From: Dendrolimus kikuchii
Taxonomy: Eukaryota > Arthropoda > Insecta > Lepidoptera > Lasiocampidae
Assembly: GCA_019925095.2 (NCBI GenBank)
Contig: CM034398.1
Location: 9,625,001-9,689,000, forward strand
Direction of reading: 5' to 3'
Length of the DNA: 64,000 nucleotides
Shown here: positions 42,629-54,505 of the stretch, one piece after another
How the letters are laid out: each line of letters starts with the position of its first letter
How positions within the stretch are numbered: position 1 is the first letter of the stretch
Notes under the pieces: model-generated
Told to the model about the DNA's origin: nothing
Databases searched by the model: none
What the model saw: the letters and a program-made list of their open reading frames with translations, nothing else
Made by a program: the position numbers and the translations under genes

Positions 42629-44050
42629 ATATCATTAAGTTGGGTTCGTTCTTAATGTAAAACTACAACATCTATGCTGACCAAAAATCTAGGCTTCGTT
42701 TCGTTACAGAACTTATTTTATTTGTTTTATTATATTTAAGTACATCTTATATATTGTATTCCATTTATATTTTAGACTTTATTATAATAGATCTAAATAA
42801 ATCTACGTTCTTTCTATTAATTGAATTTTCGGGTGAGTCGGACGACGGAGCGTCTAATTTAATAGTCAAAACACATAACACTTATTATATTAGTATTCTT
42901 GCATTAAGGTTTGCAGGTTTAGGAAAAACGGACGTATTGTTAGTTTCATTCATGATTAGGTTTTAAGCTCCATTCATTCGTGTGTTAACTGTAAATGGGT
43001 ATTATTACAACATATCAACTCGCAACTGGCATATAACCTATCAACGACTATGTACAGTCGCCAAATGGAAACATTCGTCACCTTAAAGTCGACTTTCCTC
43101 GCACGAGTACAAGAAATAGTACTGCCAACATGAATAAATGTTACGTTTTGTTACGTTTATACAATATAGAAATGTGAAAAAAGAAAACTGCAATGTTGAC
43201 AATGACAGACACTGAAATTAACAACAAGAAACAAAGAGGATGTAATCACTACGCTTATCGTAAATCTTAAAACCAATAAAAAGGTTTTACATGTCTAAAC
43301 AATCTTCTTAGATAAGTTAGAAAACCAAACAACTTTGATTTGAGTAATTTTGAACTTTATTGTCCAGCAGTTAATTATAATTTTCTGCGGAACAGGAACA
43401 GTCTGTTCTGTGACTTAATTTGAAAAGGTAAAATGTGTTTGCGGAACGTTAAGTAAATCAATTTGAAAATTTGCGAACCTTTTCATAACACGAGTGTTAA
43501 TTTTTTTATCATAAAACATCGATCGTGCTATTCATTTAACTTACAACACGCGAGCACGGTATTCATTGCTAGATAAATTAAAAGAAATAAATAATTTAAC
43601 AGTAGCAGCACATATACTTGAAATTCTATAATTAGGTTAAAAAAATATCTCCTATTTTCCTAGATCAGGAGATGTATATTGTAAAAATACTAGAAAAAAA
43701 AAGTTAGAAACTTCCATGTGTAAGTTCCATAAAGTTTACAATAGTTTCGTGGAGTAAAGTACATATAATGTTCTTCAACTAAATCTAGAAAATCTTCAAG
43801 AGCTTTCAGTAAGCAAGTTTAAAAAATTAGTAAAGCAACTTTTGAACGAGAACTCCTATTTATTATACGACGAAAGGCTTTCTAGACGACCGCTCCGAAT
43901 AGGAATAATGCGATCATTACCAAGCTCTTTTAGTAATTATTCATACAAGTTACTTTGTTAAGCCTTGTATTAGTTTAAATTACATCCAAAAAGACCACGA
44001 ATATGTATATATAATAATTATGAAGTAAAGATATATTGCTGGGGAGTCTT

Positions 44051-44336
44051 ATTTTATTTTTATTGCATGAGTTCATCAGACAGGCAGGCGGCCCACTTGA
44101 TGGAAAGCGGTTACCATCGCCTATGGACATTTGCAACACCAAAGGTGCTACAAATGCACTGCTGCTCTCTTAAGGGAGACTGGAACAAGGTTATTATGGC
44201 GGCATACTCTAGACCAGTGGGGTTGCCATCCAGTCGGACAAATACCCTACCATGGTTGTAGGTTGTTTTATCGCCTCTTACGACAGGCCGCCAAGTCGCA
44301 GGAAACTGTATTCTTTCTCCGTTCCTGCACGGATAA
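44051..44336 (-). mobile_element. retroposon family A, full-length copy
   Basis: T-rich left end and TCCGTTCCTGCACGGA right end, so the A-tail sense is minus. It aligns along its whole length with the copy at 61737-62053. Confidence 0.85.
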
Positions 44337-45384
44337 GTCTGTTGCGCCTATTCTTCTCCTTTAGCAGTAACTAAAATTGCTTTGGAAGCGGTGATAGAGA
44401 CTCATGAATTTCAATAAGATAAGATTCCATTTTGAAATAATAGATTCATTTTCATTTGTTTTCTAGTTATAATAATTATAGTGTTACGGTACGTGCACAC
44501 CTATATCATTTGGTTGACCTTAAATCGCTGCGCTGTATGATCGCGTATTTTGTATTAGTTTTTTACCCTACACTAAAAGTCAAATTAAAATATATCTATA
44601 CATATTAGGTATACTTTAGATGTTAGCAGTAAAATATTTTTCTAAAAGCAGTTGAGAAATAACAAGCATTTCTATTTTTAGAACTAAGCTTGAACCAGCG
44701 GATTTCTGATCCAACAAGCACAATAATGTATATACGTTTGCGTGGTTTCAAGGCTGACAACCTTAGGTAGCAGTTTGTGACAGTGTGGCGTATAACGAAC
44801 GTATGGACATGGCAATATTCGCCATGTGTCGGCGCAATGCACTCGTATACGCGCAATATTGATAAAATAACACATATAATATAAATTGCGAACAAACATA
44901 TTAATAAGCGCTGTGACCGCGTGGTGACTGTGTGAATGAGTTGCGTGTTTGTTTCGTCAGTTGTAAATAGTGTGTGTATTTGATTTCCTTAGAGGTAATT
45001 TATTTCTATTATTATTTAATAAATTATAGTTCTCTGGCTCAGTTTTTTACAAAGCAACTTAAATATATTAGTAAAACCTTATTCAACCATATCTATGAAC
45101 AAAATAATTAAAACTAAAGTACATTATGTAGTAGATCATTACTTTAATAGTTCTTAGATACATCTTGTCTAAAATTATAAAAGGTCATTTTTATTATATG
45201 TCATATTGTCTATGCGAAGAATAGCTTTTATTTTTGGTACAGTAATTAGGAAAACGTTTTCAAATAATTTTGTCTATTTGACAAATTATTATAGTTTCTT
45301 AACATTAAAATACATAAAACTAATAGTTTAAAATTTAAATCTATACAAATAAAAATTATCTTAGAAATATATGCACGCGCATAG

Positions 45385-45545
45385 GTTATAACCGACTTTA
45401 CCGATTTTGATGAAAGTTTTTGTGTGTACTTGAGTGGCCCCTGATAGTTTAGATTCACAATTGGAACCGGTAGGTGGCACTAGAATCTGGTCCTAGATTT
45501 TTATTTTGTTCAGGACAGGACAACGTCTGCGGGGACCGCTAGTTA
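45385..45545 (+). repeat. possible Helitron-like 3' end
   Basis: A dispersed-repeat-like stretch (CGATTTTGATGAAAG...) ends GTCTGCGGGGACCGCTAG followed by T. A short hairpin-capable GC block before CTAG fits non-autonomous Helitron ends common in moth genomes. Confidence 0.3.
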
Positions 45546-45608
45546 AAATATAATTATAAGTGCAGATAAATTAGCTTCGAGACAATTTTGCATTTGTAGT
45601 AGTGTACT

Positions 45609-45655
45609 GTCAGCACATAAATAAATAATATTAGTTTATTCATTTATGTGCTGAC
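45609..45655. repeat. perfect 14-bp inverted repeat
   Basis: GTCAGCACATAAAT at 45609-45622 pairs with ATTTATGTGCTGAC at 45642-45655 over a 19-base loop that is itself partly palindromic. Confidence 0.85.
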
Positions 45656-45959
45656 ATGACTTTTATAGGCAGGTATTTAATTTGACATTAGTACAATTAT
45701 AAATTTTAATATTAAACATATTTTTTAATACAAAATTTCAAGTTAAGAAGTCCTGTAGATATACAAATAGTACAACGAACGCAAAAACTTCTCGAAGCTA
45801 ATTTACCAGTAGGTATCTACTTTCATAATAAGTGGTTAACCGATGTACTGCATTACAGTATTTATAACTAACTATATGAAATGTAATTGTTTCAACCACA
45901 TTTCATAAGCAGATAAGATTATTTATATAGTGAAGTGATATATGTTTCACTCACTATTC

Positions 45960-46310
45960 ATTTATTATCTATTTTATCATCTTGTGGGAAAGAGCAATTC
46001 TCCAAATTGTCTGCATTGCCATAAAGTGGAAGACGTACAGCATTTGTTAGTGGAATGTGTTCGGACCAGAGACGGCAGGAAGGGGCTGGTGGACGCTCTG
46101 GGAATTAATCTGATGGATGTGGGTGTTTTCCAGAGCATTTTGTCGCGGCCACAGTCTGCTGCGGCTCTTTTAATTTATAAAATAGTGAAACCATTTATAT
46201 AAATTTGTGGAATTGTATGATTAGGGTAAGATGGGGCTGACATGGTGACATTATCACTAAAAGCCCCTAAATAAATTAGATAAAAAATAATAATAATAAT
46301 AATAATAATT
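45960..46310 (+). mobile_element. 5'-truncated LINE 3' end with (TAA)n tail
   Basis: The frame near 45993-46202 encodes NCLHCHKVEDVQHLLVEC, the C-terminal C-x2-C-x7-H-x4-C knuckle of LINE ORF2 proteins, then R-rich sequence and a stop. It is followed by a short 3' UTR and a (TAA)n run at about 46285-46310. No catalytic region is present. Confidence 0.7.
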
Positions 46311-46684
46311 TATTATCTATATTAGCCTAATAATTAAATTTATAATAGACGATATAAATATTTCGTTACATGAAATTATTAATGTAAATGATGTTTACAA
46401 GTCCACATGTTATACTTTACTTTGCCAGTATAATAATAACAAGGCATAAACTACTGCCCCACTGCTACGTTTGAGCTTTCCAATTTTACGAGAATGGCCA
46501 TTACACTCAATAGGCCTGTCAAAAACGGATCGACGGATTCTTCACATCAGTTAAAATGTTTCTTCACGACGGTTTTCATCATTGTCAGCGTGTGGTTTTT
46601 GTAATAATGTGCATAATATGCCAGAGAGTCTGTGCATAAGTGGTACGTGTTTCGGAACCAGAATTCAAACGGAATTTAACATTA

Positions 46685-46830
46685 TGAAAGCCGTGGTAGC
46701 TTTGTGGTTATTGCATTCATGCCACTAACTCAAATGAAACGGGCTCGAATTTTCGCTGGAGTTCCCGGGTTCCGAAGCGAACGCCCCAAATGTAATCGAT
46801 TTTTTTATAAGGTGTTGCTGAACCTTGCTT
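46685..46830 (+). repeat. tRNA-like SINE relic
   Basis: GCCGTGGTAGCTTTGTGG resembles a box A head, and GGGCTCGAATTT resembles box B. The remainder is not recognisable. Confidence 0.35.
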
Positions 46831-48479
46831 ATTCTTCTCACATGGTCAAAGACTTAAGGTAGGAGCTCTGTTCACTAAGATATTCTTTACTGGAAGTAAT
46901 ATTGCAGATCTTCGCTCCTAAATACCAGGTGTAGACAAAACACGTCAATCATAAGAATCTCACATTCTTTCAATAAAGCAGTAGTAAACTAAATCTAAAT
47001 CTGTATCGCACTAACTTAAAACTGTTAAGCGCACAATGGCTCAAAATTTTTTTGAAACGTCCAACAGCTAATATTTTTATTATATTTTATATCCCTCGAT
47101 ATCGTGTATGTATATATTTATTTTACTAATAGGAGGAGGCATCAGCATTTTTTAAAATATTGGTGTTACTATAACTTATATATATGAGACTGTAAGCATT
47201 CCTAATATAAAATATATAAATCTTTAGCTGCATGTTGCTTTCCGGAGATCAACTTAACTTCTTCTGAACAAGATTAAGTAGCTGTTTAAGTCATTATCGT
47301 AACCGGTACTTAACGCTAGAATGATGATGAATAAAACAATAGTGTTGGTTATATTTTGATACTTATATTATTTTCAGCCTAACATCAATATTAGTATATA
47401 AATGAATAATGTAAGATTCACGTGTATCTTAATACCTTTAATAGTAACGTCAAACACGTTTCATGCATTAATTACGTTGACATTATAGTCGTGTTAACAA
47501 AAACACAAGATAATAAAAACCGAACACGTACATATGCTAATAATTATTATTAACTTCACCAAAAATGTCAATGATATTGTACACTCAATGTCAGATAAAG
47601 GCTCATTAACTTTAAATAGAAGCAATTAAATTCTATAATACATTTATAATTATATTTTGTGTAGTAGCAAACTTTATGGAGGTTTTAGAGGGAACATGCA
47701 AGGCGATGTTATGCTGACCATTTCAAATATTATAAATATTCAAAATGAACAAGAATTAGTACTGATTGTTATTAAGCAAAAATTATCTTTGTGTAGAAAA
47801 TATTGTAATTTACACGGCAACAACAAAGTGATTCATAAATATTAGGTTGACTGGTTGGTAACACAGATGCTTTTAGAGCTTCCTAAAGTATTTTGTTGTT
47901 TGCCGTCCGCCACATTTATGTAACTTGGTTCTGTATAATCTGGCGGGTTACATGCGTATTTATATAATATAGAATATTCAGACGCCGGAGTAAGACCTTA
48001 AGAATTCCTTTTTACCCATAGCTAGCAAAACTCTAACAAAGTTGGACTTTGATCATAAACCCTACATTGTGCGTGAACAGACTGACACGCATTTAGTCCA
48101 TTAGATTTATTTTACAGTTTCAACCACAGTTTCCATGCTACAGTTTTTTTTAATCAATAAGTTAGCTCCATCATTACAATTTTTGAGTACAGCCAATTGA
48201 GAAAACTTCAGAAACATTGAAACAAGTTTAATGAAAAATGATAAAATGTTAACAAAATCGTATCACAAGGACACGTGTCTATTCAAGCTATTTTCACTCA
48301 CCAGTTTTCTGATAAGGATAAAGGTAAACCCCAAAATAACTTTTATGGAGTTCTATTCGACACATCATAAAAATGTAATAAAACATATTTTACTATCGAC
48401 GATAACATTCTGATTTATTGCTTCTATAACATAATTTATTTGATGTACTATTTATGGATAAATATATCAATTATATATT

Positions 48480-48700
48480 TGTAGTGGAATACTTGAAAGC
48501 CAATAGATAGCGCTGTACAATAACCCGAAACATACAAAGAATATATACAAATATTTCCAACAGTAATAGACGGGCCTAGGCCTGCGAGGAACAACAATAG
48601 CCTCGCTGGAAGATCTTCCTTTGCGATGGAAGAGCATTCCATCTCGCTCCTCCGCCTCCACCTCGTCGGGATCTGCCTAAACTGGTGACCCCGACGTTAG
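48480..48700 (+). repeat. dispersed repeat D copy 1
   Basis: Starts TGTAGTGGAATACTTG and contains GGGCCTAGGCCTGCGAGGAA, CTCGCTGGAAGATCTTC and CCATCTCGCTCCTCC. It is followed by ACTGGTGACCCCGACG, which resembles the sequence next to LTRs of some moth LTR elements. Confidence 0.55.
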
Positions 48701-49982
48701 TAATAAAATATATAAGTATTTTTATATTTTTTTGAAACTTTTCTTCATTAGCATTTCAGCCCCATCACATCTTAAACATAAAATCAATGACAAAGCATAC
48801 AATAATTTATAGGTTTTTATGTTCAAATTATGAGATGATATGAGGAAATATCATTGAACTTGCTGTGGTACGTGGAATGCATTTTCTAGAGAGTTATTGC
48901 ATAAGTAATTGTGGTAGAGCACTTACTCTACTTTTTTAACTTTTAAATGAATAAATAGTTATGAAATGTGCAAGAGGTCGTTTGAACTCCATAATTCGAA
49001 GAAATAATAGGCGGGAAAAATCAAAAGGTTTTGTATCAAAAAATAGTCTTTATCACAAATTAAATTAACTTCAAATTACATGAATTTATCGGAACGCTAT
49101 TGTTGTTTACCAGTTTGTCGGGACTGCAATATACTCGTACTTGCCCGGTGATAGCGGCGCGGCAGCGAAATAATTTACATAGATAGAACCCTGCATATAA
49201 TGTACATTTGATATAATTATTTTGTTTATTTAAAATTTATAAATAGTTATCACCTAAAGTATTGTAGAATTACTTTTATGATTCAACTTCCAATTTCGGG
49301 ATTTTCAATGTTTATAAAGAGTCGTAATTTTCTTACTGTATTTATGGATACATACATGCATAACACTTCTAAAAGTATACGTAAATATTAACATATATAA
49401 ATTTAATCATTGTTGTTTCTAAGATACCAAGCTCTACTCATACAGACTCCGCAATTATAAGGGTTCTTTATAAGTGTATTGGAATTCCAAAAATGCAATG
49501 AATTGGCGACGTTCTCGATACTCAACCATTTATTTCACGTATTATGAAGCAGTGTTACAAGTTCACGAAAACCCTAGCATAGCATAGGGCATAGCAATAG
49601 ATGTTGTACAGAGCAGATTAAACTATTTTACTGCGTTTATTTAAGTCATCTGTAAAAAAATGTTCCAAATTGTAATAGCATTTTATTGTCAGTAATTTTA
49701 TTTATTTAAAAAGATTTCGTCACCGGTGTTTTTTTTTAATTCAGCAGGCACATGCCGTTGTCTAAAAAGAGTTTCATTTATTATTTTCTTGCTTTCAGTC
49801 TCACTTCTTGACTGAGCATTAATCAGTGCATAACTTGTAATTGACAGCTATTTTTTTAGTTCCGAAACCAAAAACATTAAATAAAAACAATATTCTCTAC
49901 AACGGAACCTTATACAGTACTCCATGTAGTTCAGTGAGCAGAATTATATACAGTTCTTTATTAGTTATACTATAACCATTAA

Positions 49983-50422
49983 CCTCCTTAGTCATTATAA
50001 TACATTAAAAAATATAATGTTTTTGAATTCGATTCGAGGAACGCCTCCCAAAATAATACAATACATTATTGTATCGGCCCGCGAGTAGAATACATCTGCT
50101 ATAAAAGTGTCTCGAAAGACAATATAAAGTTATATCCTCAACCAGTCACTCATTCGTAAGCCAAGCGAGAGCTCCCAAGATCGTTACCCGGCGCCTCCAC
50201 TATGTGACGGCCAGCGGTTTCAGAGCTGACCGGGATCTATATCTTCGAATGGAGACTGGTTTAGGATATAATTTTATATTCTCTTTCTAGACACTTTACA
50301 GGAGATTTATTCTGCTTGCGGACCGATGTAATAATATATTCTAATTTTTTGGGAGGCGTTCCTTGAATGGAATTCAAAAACATTATAATTATTTCTTAAT
50401 ATATTATAACGACTAAGGAGGT
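49983..50422. mobile_element. MITE with long terminal inverted repeats
   Basis: The left end CCTCCTTAGTCATTATAATA runs through AATGTTTTTGAATTC and AGGAACGCCTCCCAAAA. The right end is the inverted complement, ending GACTAAGGAGG. The inverted repeats are about 75 bp, near 85-90% matched. Interior about 290 bp, noncoding. The left end abuts TTAA (49979-49982), but the right flank is TAAG, so the target duplication is unclear. Confidence 0.8.
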
Positions 50423-50618
50423 AAGTTGTTACAGTACCTACTTACGTAGGCTATGAGTCATCTATTTATTACTTGGAATACTATATTTGTCTGATCATAA
50501 TTTTATTCCAATTCTATGCAATACTTATTTGTATAAAAAAATATCATTACATAAATTTAAGTTAATGCAACACATGACATTGACTTCGTATTATGTAAAA
50601 TGACTGTATCGCAGTTTG

Positions 50619-50660
50619 TATATAAGGAAAGACCTTAATGAGTGGTTAGAGTTCAAGTGC
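50619..50660 (+). promoter_or_regulatory. candidate TATA promoter upstream of gene 2
   Basis: TATATAAGG at 50619-50627 is followed about 30 bases on by TTCAAGTGCG, a loose initiator. It lies about 0.9 kb upstream of the first coding exon and outside recognisable repeats (the MITE ends at 50422; the SINE begins near 50733). No clear splice donor follows, so assignment to gene 2 is speculative. Confidence 0.2.
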
Positions 50661-50732
50661 GATTGTCAATTGTTCTTTGATTAACGTCATACTGTGTTTT
50701 ACTGAAGTTATTTCTTTATTTATTTACATAAA

Positions 50733-51207
50733 ATAATAATAATAATCGACAGACAAACACGCACATTGTATATTCGCAAATTAAGCAAGTTACGTTTGTG
50801 TTATGGGTAGTTGAACTAATCTGGAGCGGATTCCAGACTCCCAGACCATAGTAAATAACGGAAAATTCGTTTCTAAAATTTTGCCCGGTGGTAGGGCATT
50901 TGCCCGACTGGATGGCTACCACCCCTGGTCTAAAGTATGTCGTCATAACAACCTTAAGTTGTGTTCCGACATCAGTGACCAGGTTCCAGTCTCCCTTAAT
51001 AGAGCAGCAGCGCATTTGTAGCACCTTTGGTGTTGCATATGTCCATTGGCGATGGTAACCGCTTTCCATCAAGGGGGCCGTCTGCCTGTCTGCTGAACTC
51101 CTGCAATAAAAAAAAAATTACCATGCCAGGAATCGAACCCGGAGTCTCTGCCTTGCAATGAAGTAGTCCGGCAAAGGCGTCGCTCGGTCAACCACAGAGG
51201 CCGTCAA
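50733..51207 (-). mobile_element. S1 SINE, antisense, split by a family A retroposon
   Basis: The left part (50733-50880) carries the (TAA)n tail and TGTCTGTCG end in antisense. The right part (51120-51207) carries GGAATCGAACCCGGAGTCTC and the box A head ending GGCCGTC. The insert is 50883-51117. Confidence 0.85.
50883..51117 (+). mobile_element. retroposon family A, 5'-truncated, inserted in an S1 SINE
   Basis: It begins inside the family at GCCCGGTGGTAGGGCATTTG and ends in GCAAT followed by an A run. S1 SINE sequence lies on both sides, so this is a nested insertion. Confidence 0.85.
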
Positions 51208-51505
51208 ACAAACTAAAAGTACAACAAAATAAACATTCAGTTCTTAAAAACAAAATATTTCAATAAATGTTTATTTTGTAGACAGTATAAAACTTTACAA
51301 ACAGATGTTGTCTTACAAGGTTACAAGCATCAAGTAAAAATAGAAAATTCACAGTAAAAGAAAAATCGTGCAGTCAATAAGAAACGTTTACTCTATCTTA
51401 AGTCCTCTAGTGTTGAGTGTTATTATCCCTACTTCTATTTACATTGTAAAATTCATAGAACAAAACAGGAAAATTCTGTATTAAAATAACATAAATCAAT
51501 TTCAG

Positions 51506-51589
51506 GAACTGAAGTACGGAAGTGCGTGCGTCGCTGGTTATTATCAATCATATACAATCTGGTTGATCGATAGTTACACATTTGAAATC
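51506..51589 (+). other. candidate 5' UTR of transporter gene 2
   Basis: A good acceptor (AATCAATTTCAG) ends at 51505, 84 bases before the ATG. The mRNA may therefore be spliced from an unseen noncoding exon to this point. Alternatively transcription starts further upstream and reads through. Confidence 0.35.
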
Positions 51590-51692
51590 ATGGAAGACAA
51601 AGAGGCGCCGATACAGGCGCATAAGCTCTTAGGACAGAATAGTCGAGCACCGAGAAGAAAGGATACCTCACTTACGAAAGCTTTACGGTCAT
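51590..51692 (+). CDS. transporter gene 2, first coding exon
   Basis: 34 codons plus 1 nt, ending phase 1 at donor GTAAGT (51693). The ATG at 51590 is the first in frame and has A at -3 and G at +4. The single T left over plus GT at 56432 makes a cysteine codon, so the peptide runs ...KALRS-C-CVIPQRY. The short, charged N-terminal tail suits the family. It was assigned by frame, splice phase and position, not by similarity to gene 1, whose counterpart is not in the window. Confidence 0.72.
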
Positions 51693-54215
51693 GTAAGTAT
51701 TATTGTTGTACGGGAAATGTCTACACTAGTTCACTATTCTGCCTTTTTCTTTATCTTCAATACCGCATGCGTTAAAACTGATTGACTGACTGACAGTGTT
51801 TATCGCTGAATCTTTAAGCATCTTGACACAATATAAATTGAAAGTTGAAAATTTAGGATGAACGTGGAAGTATACTGGTTTGGACCTAGCCTGTAACTAT
51901 TGTTTCGTATTGCATTTGTTTAAAACGAATTTCAATTGTTCTTTTTTTTTCAATTTCGCTTTTTGAAAAATAATATAAAGAAACATTATTGCTCATCAAG
52001 AATGACTAAATATTTTTCTTTTCTCATTTTCTGAAAGTGCGCTTGGAGTTGACTGATCACAGGGATGAAAACAATACTTTTCATTCCTGGCAAACGATTT
52101 TCCCTGCTGTCCAAAAATTTAATAACTATGCCAACCACAGATAATACATGCGCCTCATGTCATAACTTTTTCAACAGCCACTGTTAAATCGCGGCATAAA
52201 CTGTAATAAAAAAAAAAATATCAATAAATTTGTACAATCATTTTTTACTTATAAATTACTTTTCACGAAATTATTACCTATTTAATTTACATTTTGAGCT
52301 AAACATTTACTATCATCAGTGACAAAAAATGCTTGCTGGTAGAATCCCACAGAAAAAGAAATTTACTTGACGTTCCGTTCATCAGATTTAGATATTGATT
52401 TAACGCCTGATTTCATTAGAGAAGTAGTTGTAGTACTATTATTATTTACTTATGTATTAAAAAACATTTATTAGACTTTATTTGAAATTCAATGACACCT
52501 TTATAAAGTAAGTTAATTATACATATAATTAACACTGATGTTCGAACCAGGTGCAGTGAGCAAATTAGAAAGTAACAAAAGTAAATATTATGATCAAAAA
52601 TATAATGCTCCAATTTATACCATAAAAACTAATATCGAAAAAAGTTAAAATAATACTTCAGTCAATAAAAATGAATGTGCAATCCAAGAAAGTGATTGAC
52701 CAATTTTGTCAAAAAATTACTAAACCTGACGTTTGAATTTGATATATAATTGAATCTTTTATTACTGTCATATAGCTTACAAGCGAAGATAGATCTTGTC
52801 CTTCTCTGAGGTGCAAATGATATTCGATTTTGGGATGTTAAAGAACTTTCTTTGTTGACTATAGATTGAAAGTGCCGCATATTATTCTATGCAATTTTCT
52901 GTTACTTGAAATACTAATAACGTATACAATACGAATTGCAACAGACATTTATATTCATACGACTGGTCGGCAATACAGTTCGTTACTATTTCTATTCAGT
53001 CTGGTAGATAAACACGAACAACTGTTTGTCTTCCCACACGCACTTTCACATATTCTCAAACCAGGCAGTAAATTGTCATTTTATCTCAAATCAATGTGTT
53101 ATTACTATCAGTGACATTCAAACATAGTTTTAGACATTGTTTTGATAGCTTTATGCGCGTTAGACGAATTTATCAATGTGTCTAGACATCCGTCAATATA
53201 ATGTTTCATAAACAAATTAAATAACTTGAAAACACCATTTATTAAGGGGACCTAATTCATGCTTCCATACATATTAAGGTCCGTACCTTACCTCCAGCCA
53301 CACCTGCGAAAATGTTAAATATGTTAAATTGAAAATATGGCAGAATGCGTCTTATTTAAAGCATTAAAAATAATACCGTTAACAATAGCCATATTAGTGT
53401 ATCTACATACGTTATCTCTCAATATTTAAAGTCATTAGCGATGTCGTATTACAAATAACCCATCGTCATATCTGCATCAAACGGCCTATATCTGCAATAT
53501 TATCGCAGACGAAACCCCACCATTACTATAAATTCGAAAGTACTTGATACTATCTATCTATCTATTATGTCTTCACAGAAAAGGTTCCTATTGGGCTGTT
53601 TTCGATGAAATTTGGTATATGCGTAGTCTCTATATTGATAATGAACATAGGGTACTTTTCATCCCGGAAAATGAGAAAATTTCCAGAATAAAATTAAGCA
53701 GTTTCCTGGGGTAAAGAGCGCCTAGATAAAAATGTAATGCGACGTACCCTGTGTGAAAGCATACTCTCTAAATAAACTAGGGTTATGCACTAGTCTGTGT
53801 ATTATTTTATATCAATTTCTAATTAATATCTATCAGTTGGACTGGGGCCTCCCCATTATTAGAAGAGACAGAGAATATCTCCGCCACCCTTGACCGATAC
53901 AAAAAGGAAGGATTTACGTCGTTATCGCTCATCTTGATGTGCAGGTTTTATGACGATGTTGTCCTTTGTTATTGTCACCACAAAATTATGACCAATAGGT
54001 ACCTATACTTATTCAGTCGAAAAACTGGACTGACTAATTGGTGCTTGCTTCTCGATTAGGAATCAAACACATAATTTTGAAACGCAAGTGGAAGACACGA
54101 GGGTGTTATACCTTTCTAGTTATAACCTTACAATTATTGAGGTAGTTTGTATTTACTTGAAATAAAATCCGCTTGCCTTAGCGAATTACAAGAAGTATAA
54201 GCAAGAGAGAGCGAG

Positions 54216-54254
<39 letters not shown>

Positions 54255-54474
54255 ACTTTATTGCACACCAAAATATACAAATACAAAACCAGACCATATT
54301 TACAATATTTTCTAGGCAATACAATAGGCGGCCTTATCGCTCAAAGCGATCTTTTTCAGGCAACCTAAATGAAAGAAATTGAATCAGGCGAAATAAGTGG
54401 TGCAGGAAAAGGCAATAGATACATAAATACTCAAACTAATTTAAGAAATAAATATACAAATACATATATATGTA

Positions 54475-54505
<31 letters not shown>

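Larger units (their letters stand above)
37451..51505. other. intergenic region between the BEL element and gene 2
   Basis: Recognisable items are an S2 piece (40564-40770), a family B copy (40786-41060), an R1-like 3' UTR fragment (41085-41320), a solo-LTR candidate (42282-42628), a family A copy (44051-44336), a LINE 3' end (45960-46310), repeat D (48480-48700), a MITE (49983-50422) and nested SINEs (50733-51207). From 37451 to 40560 I see only AT-rich sequence with one perfect AT palindrome at 39811-39846. No gene recognised. Confidence 0.6.
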
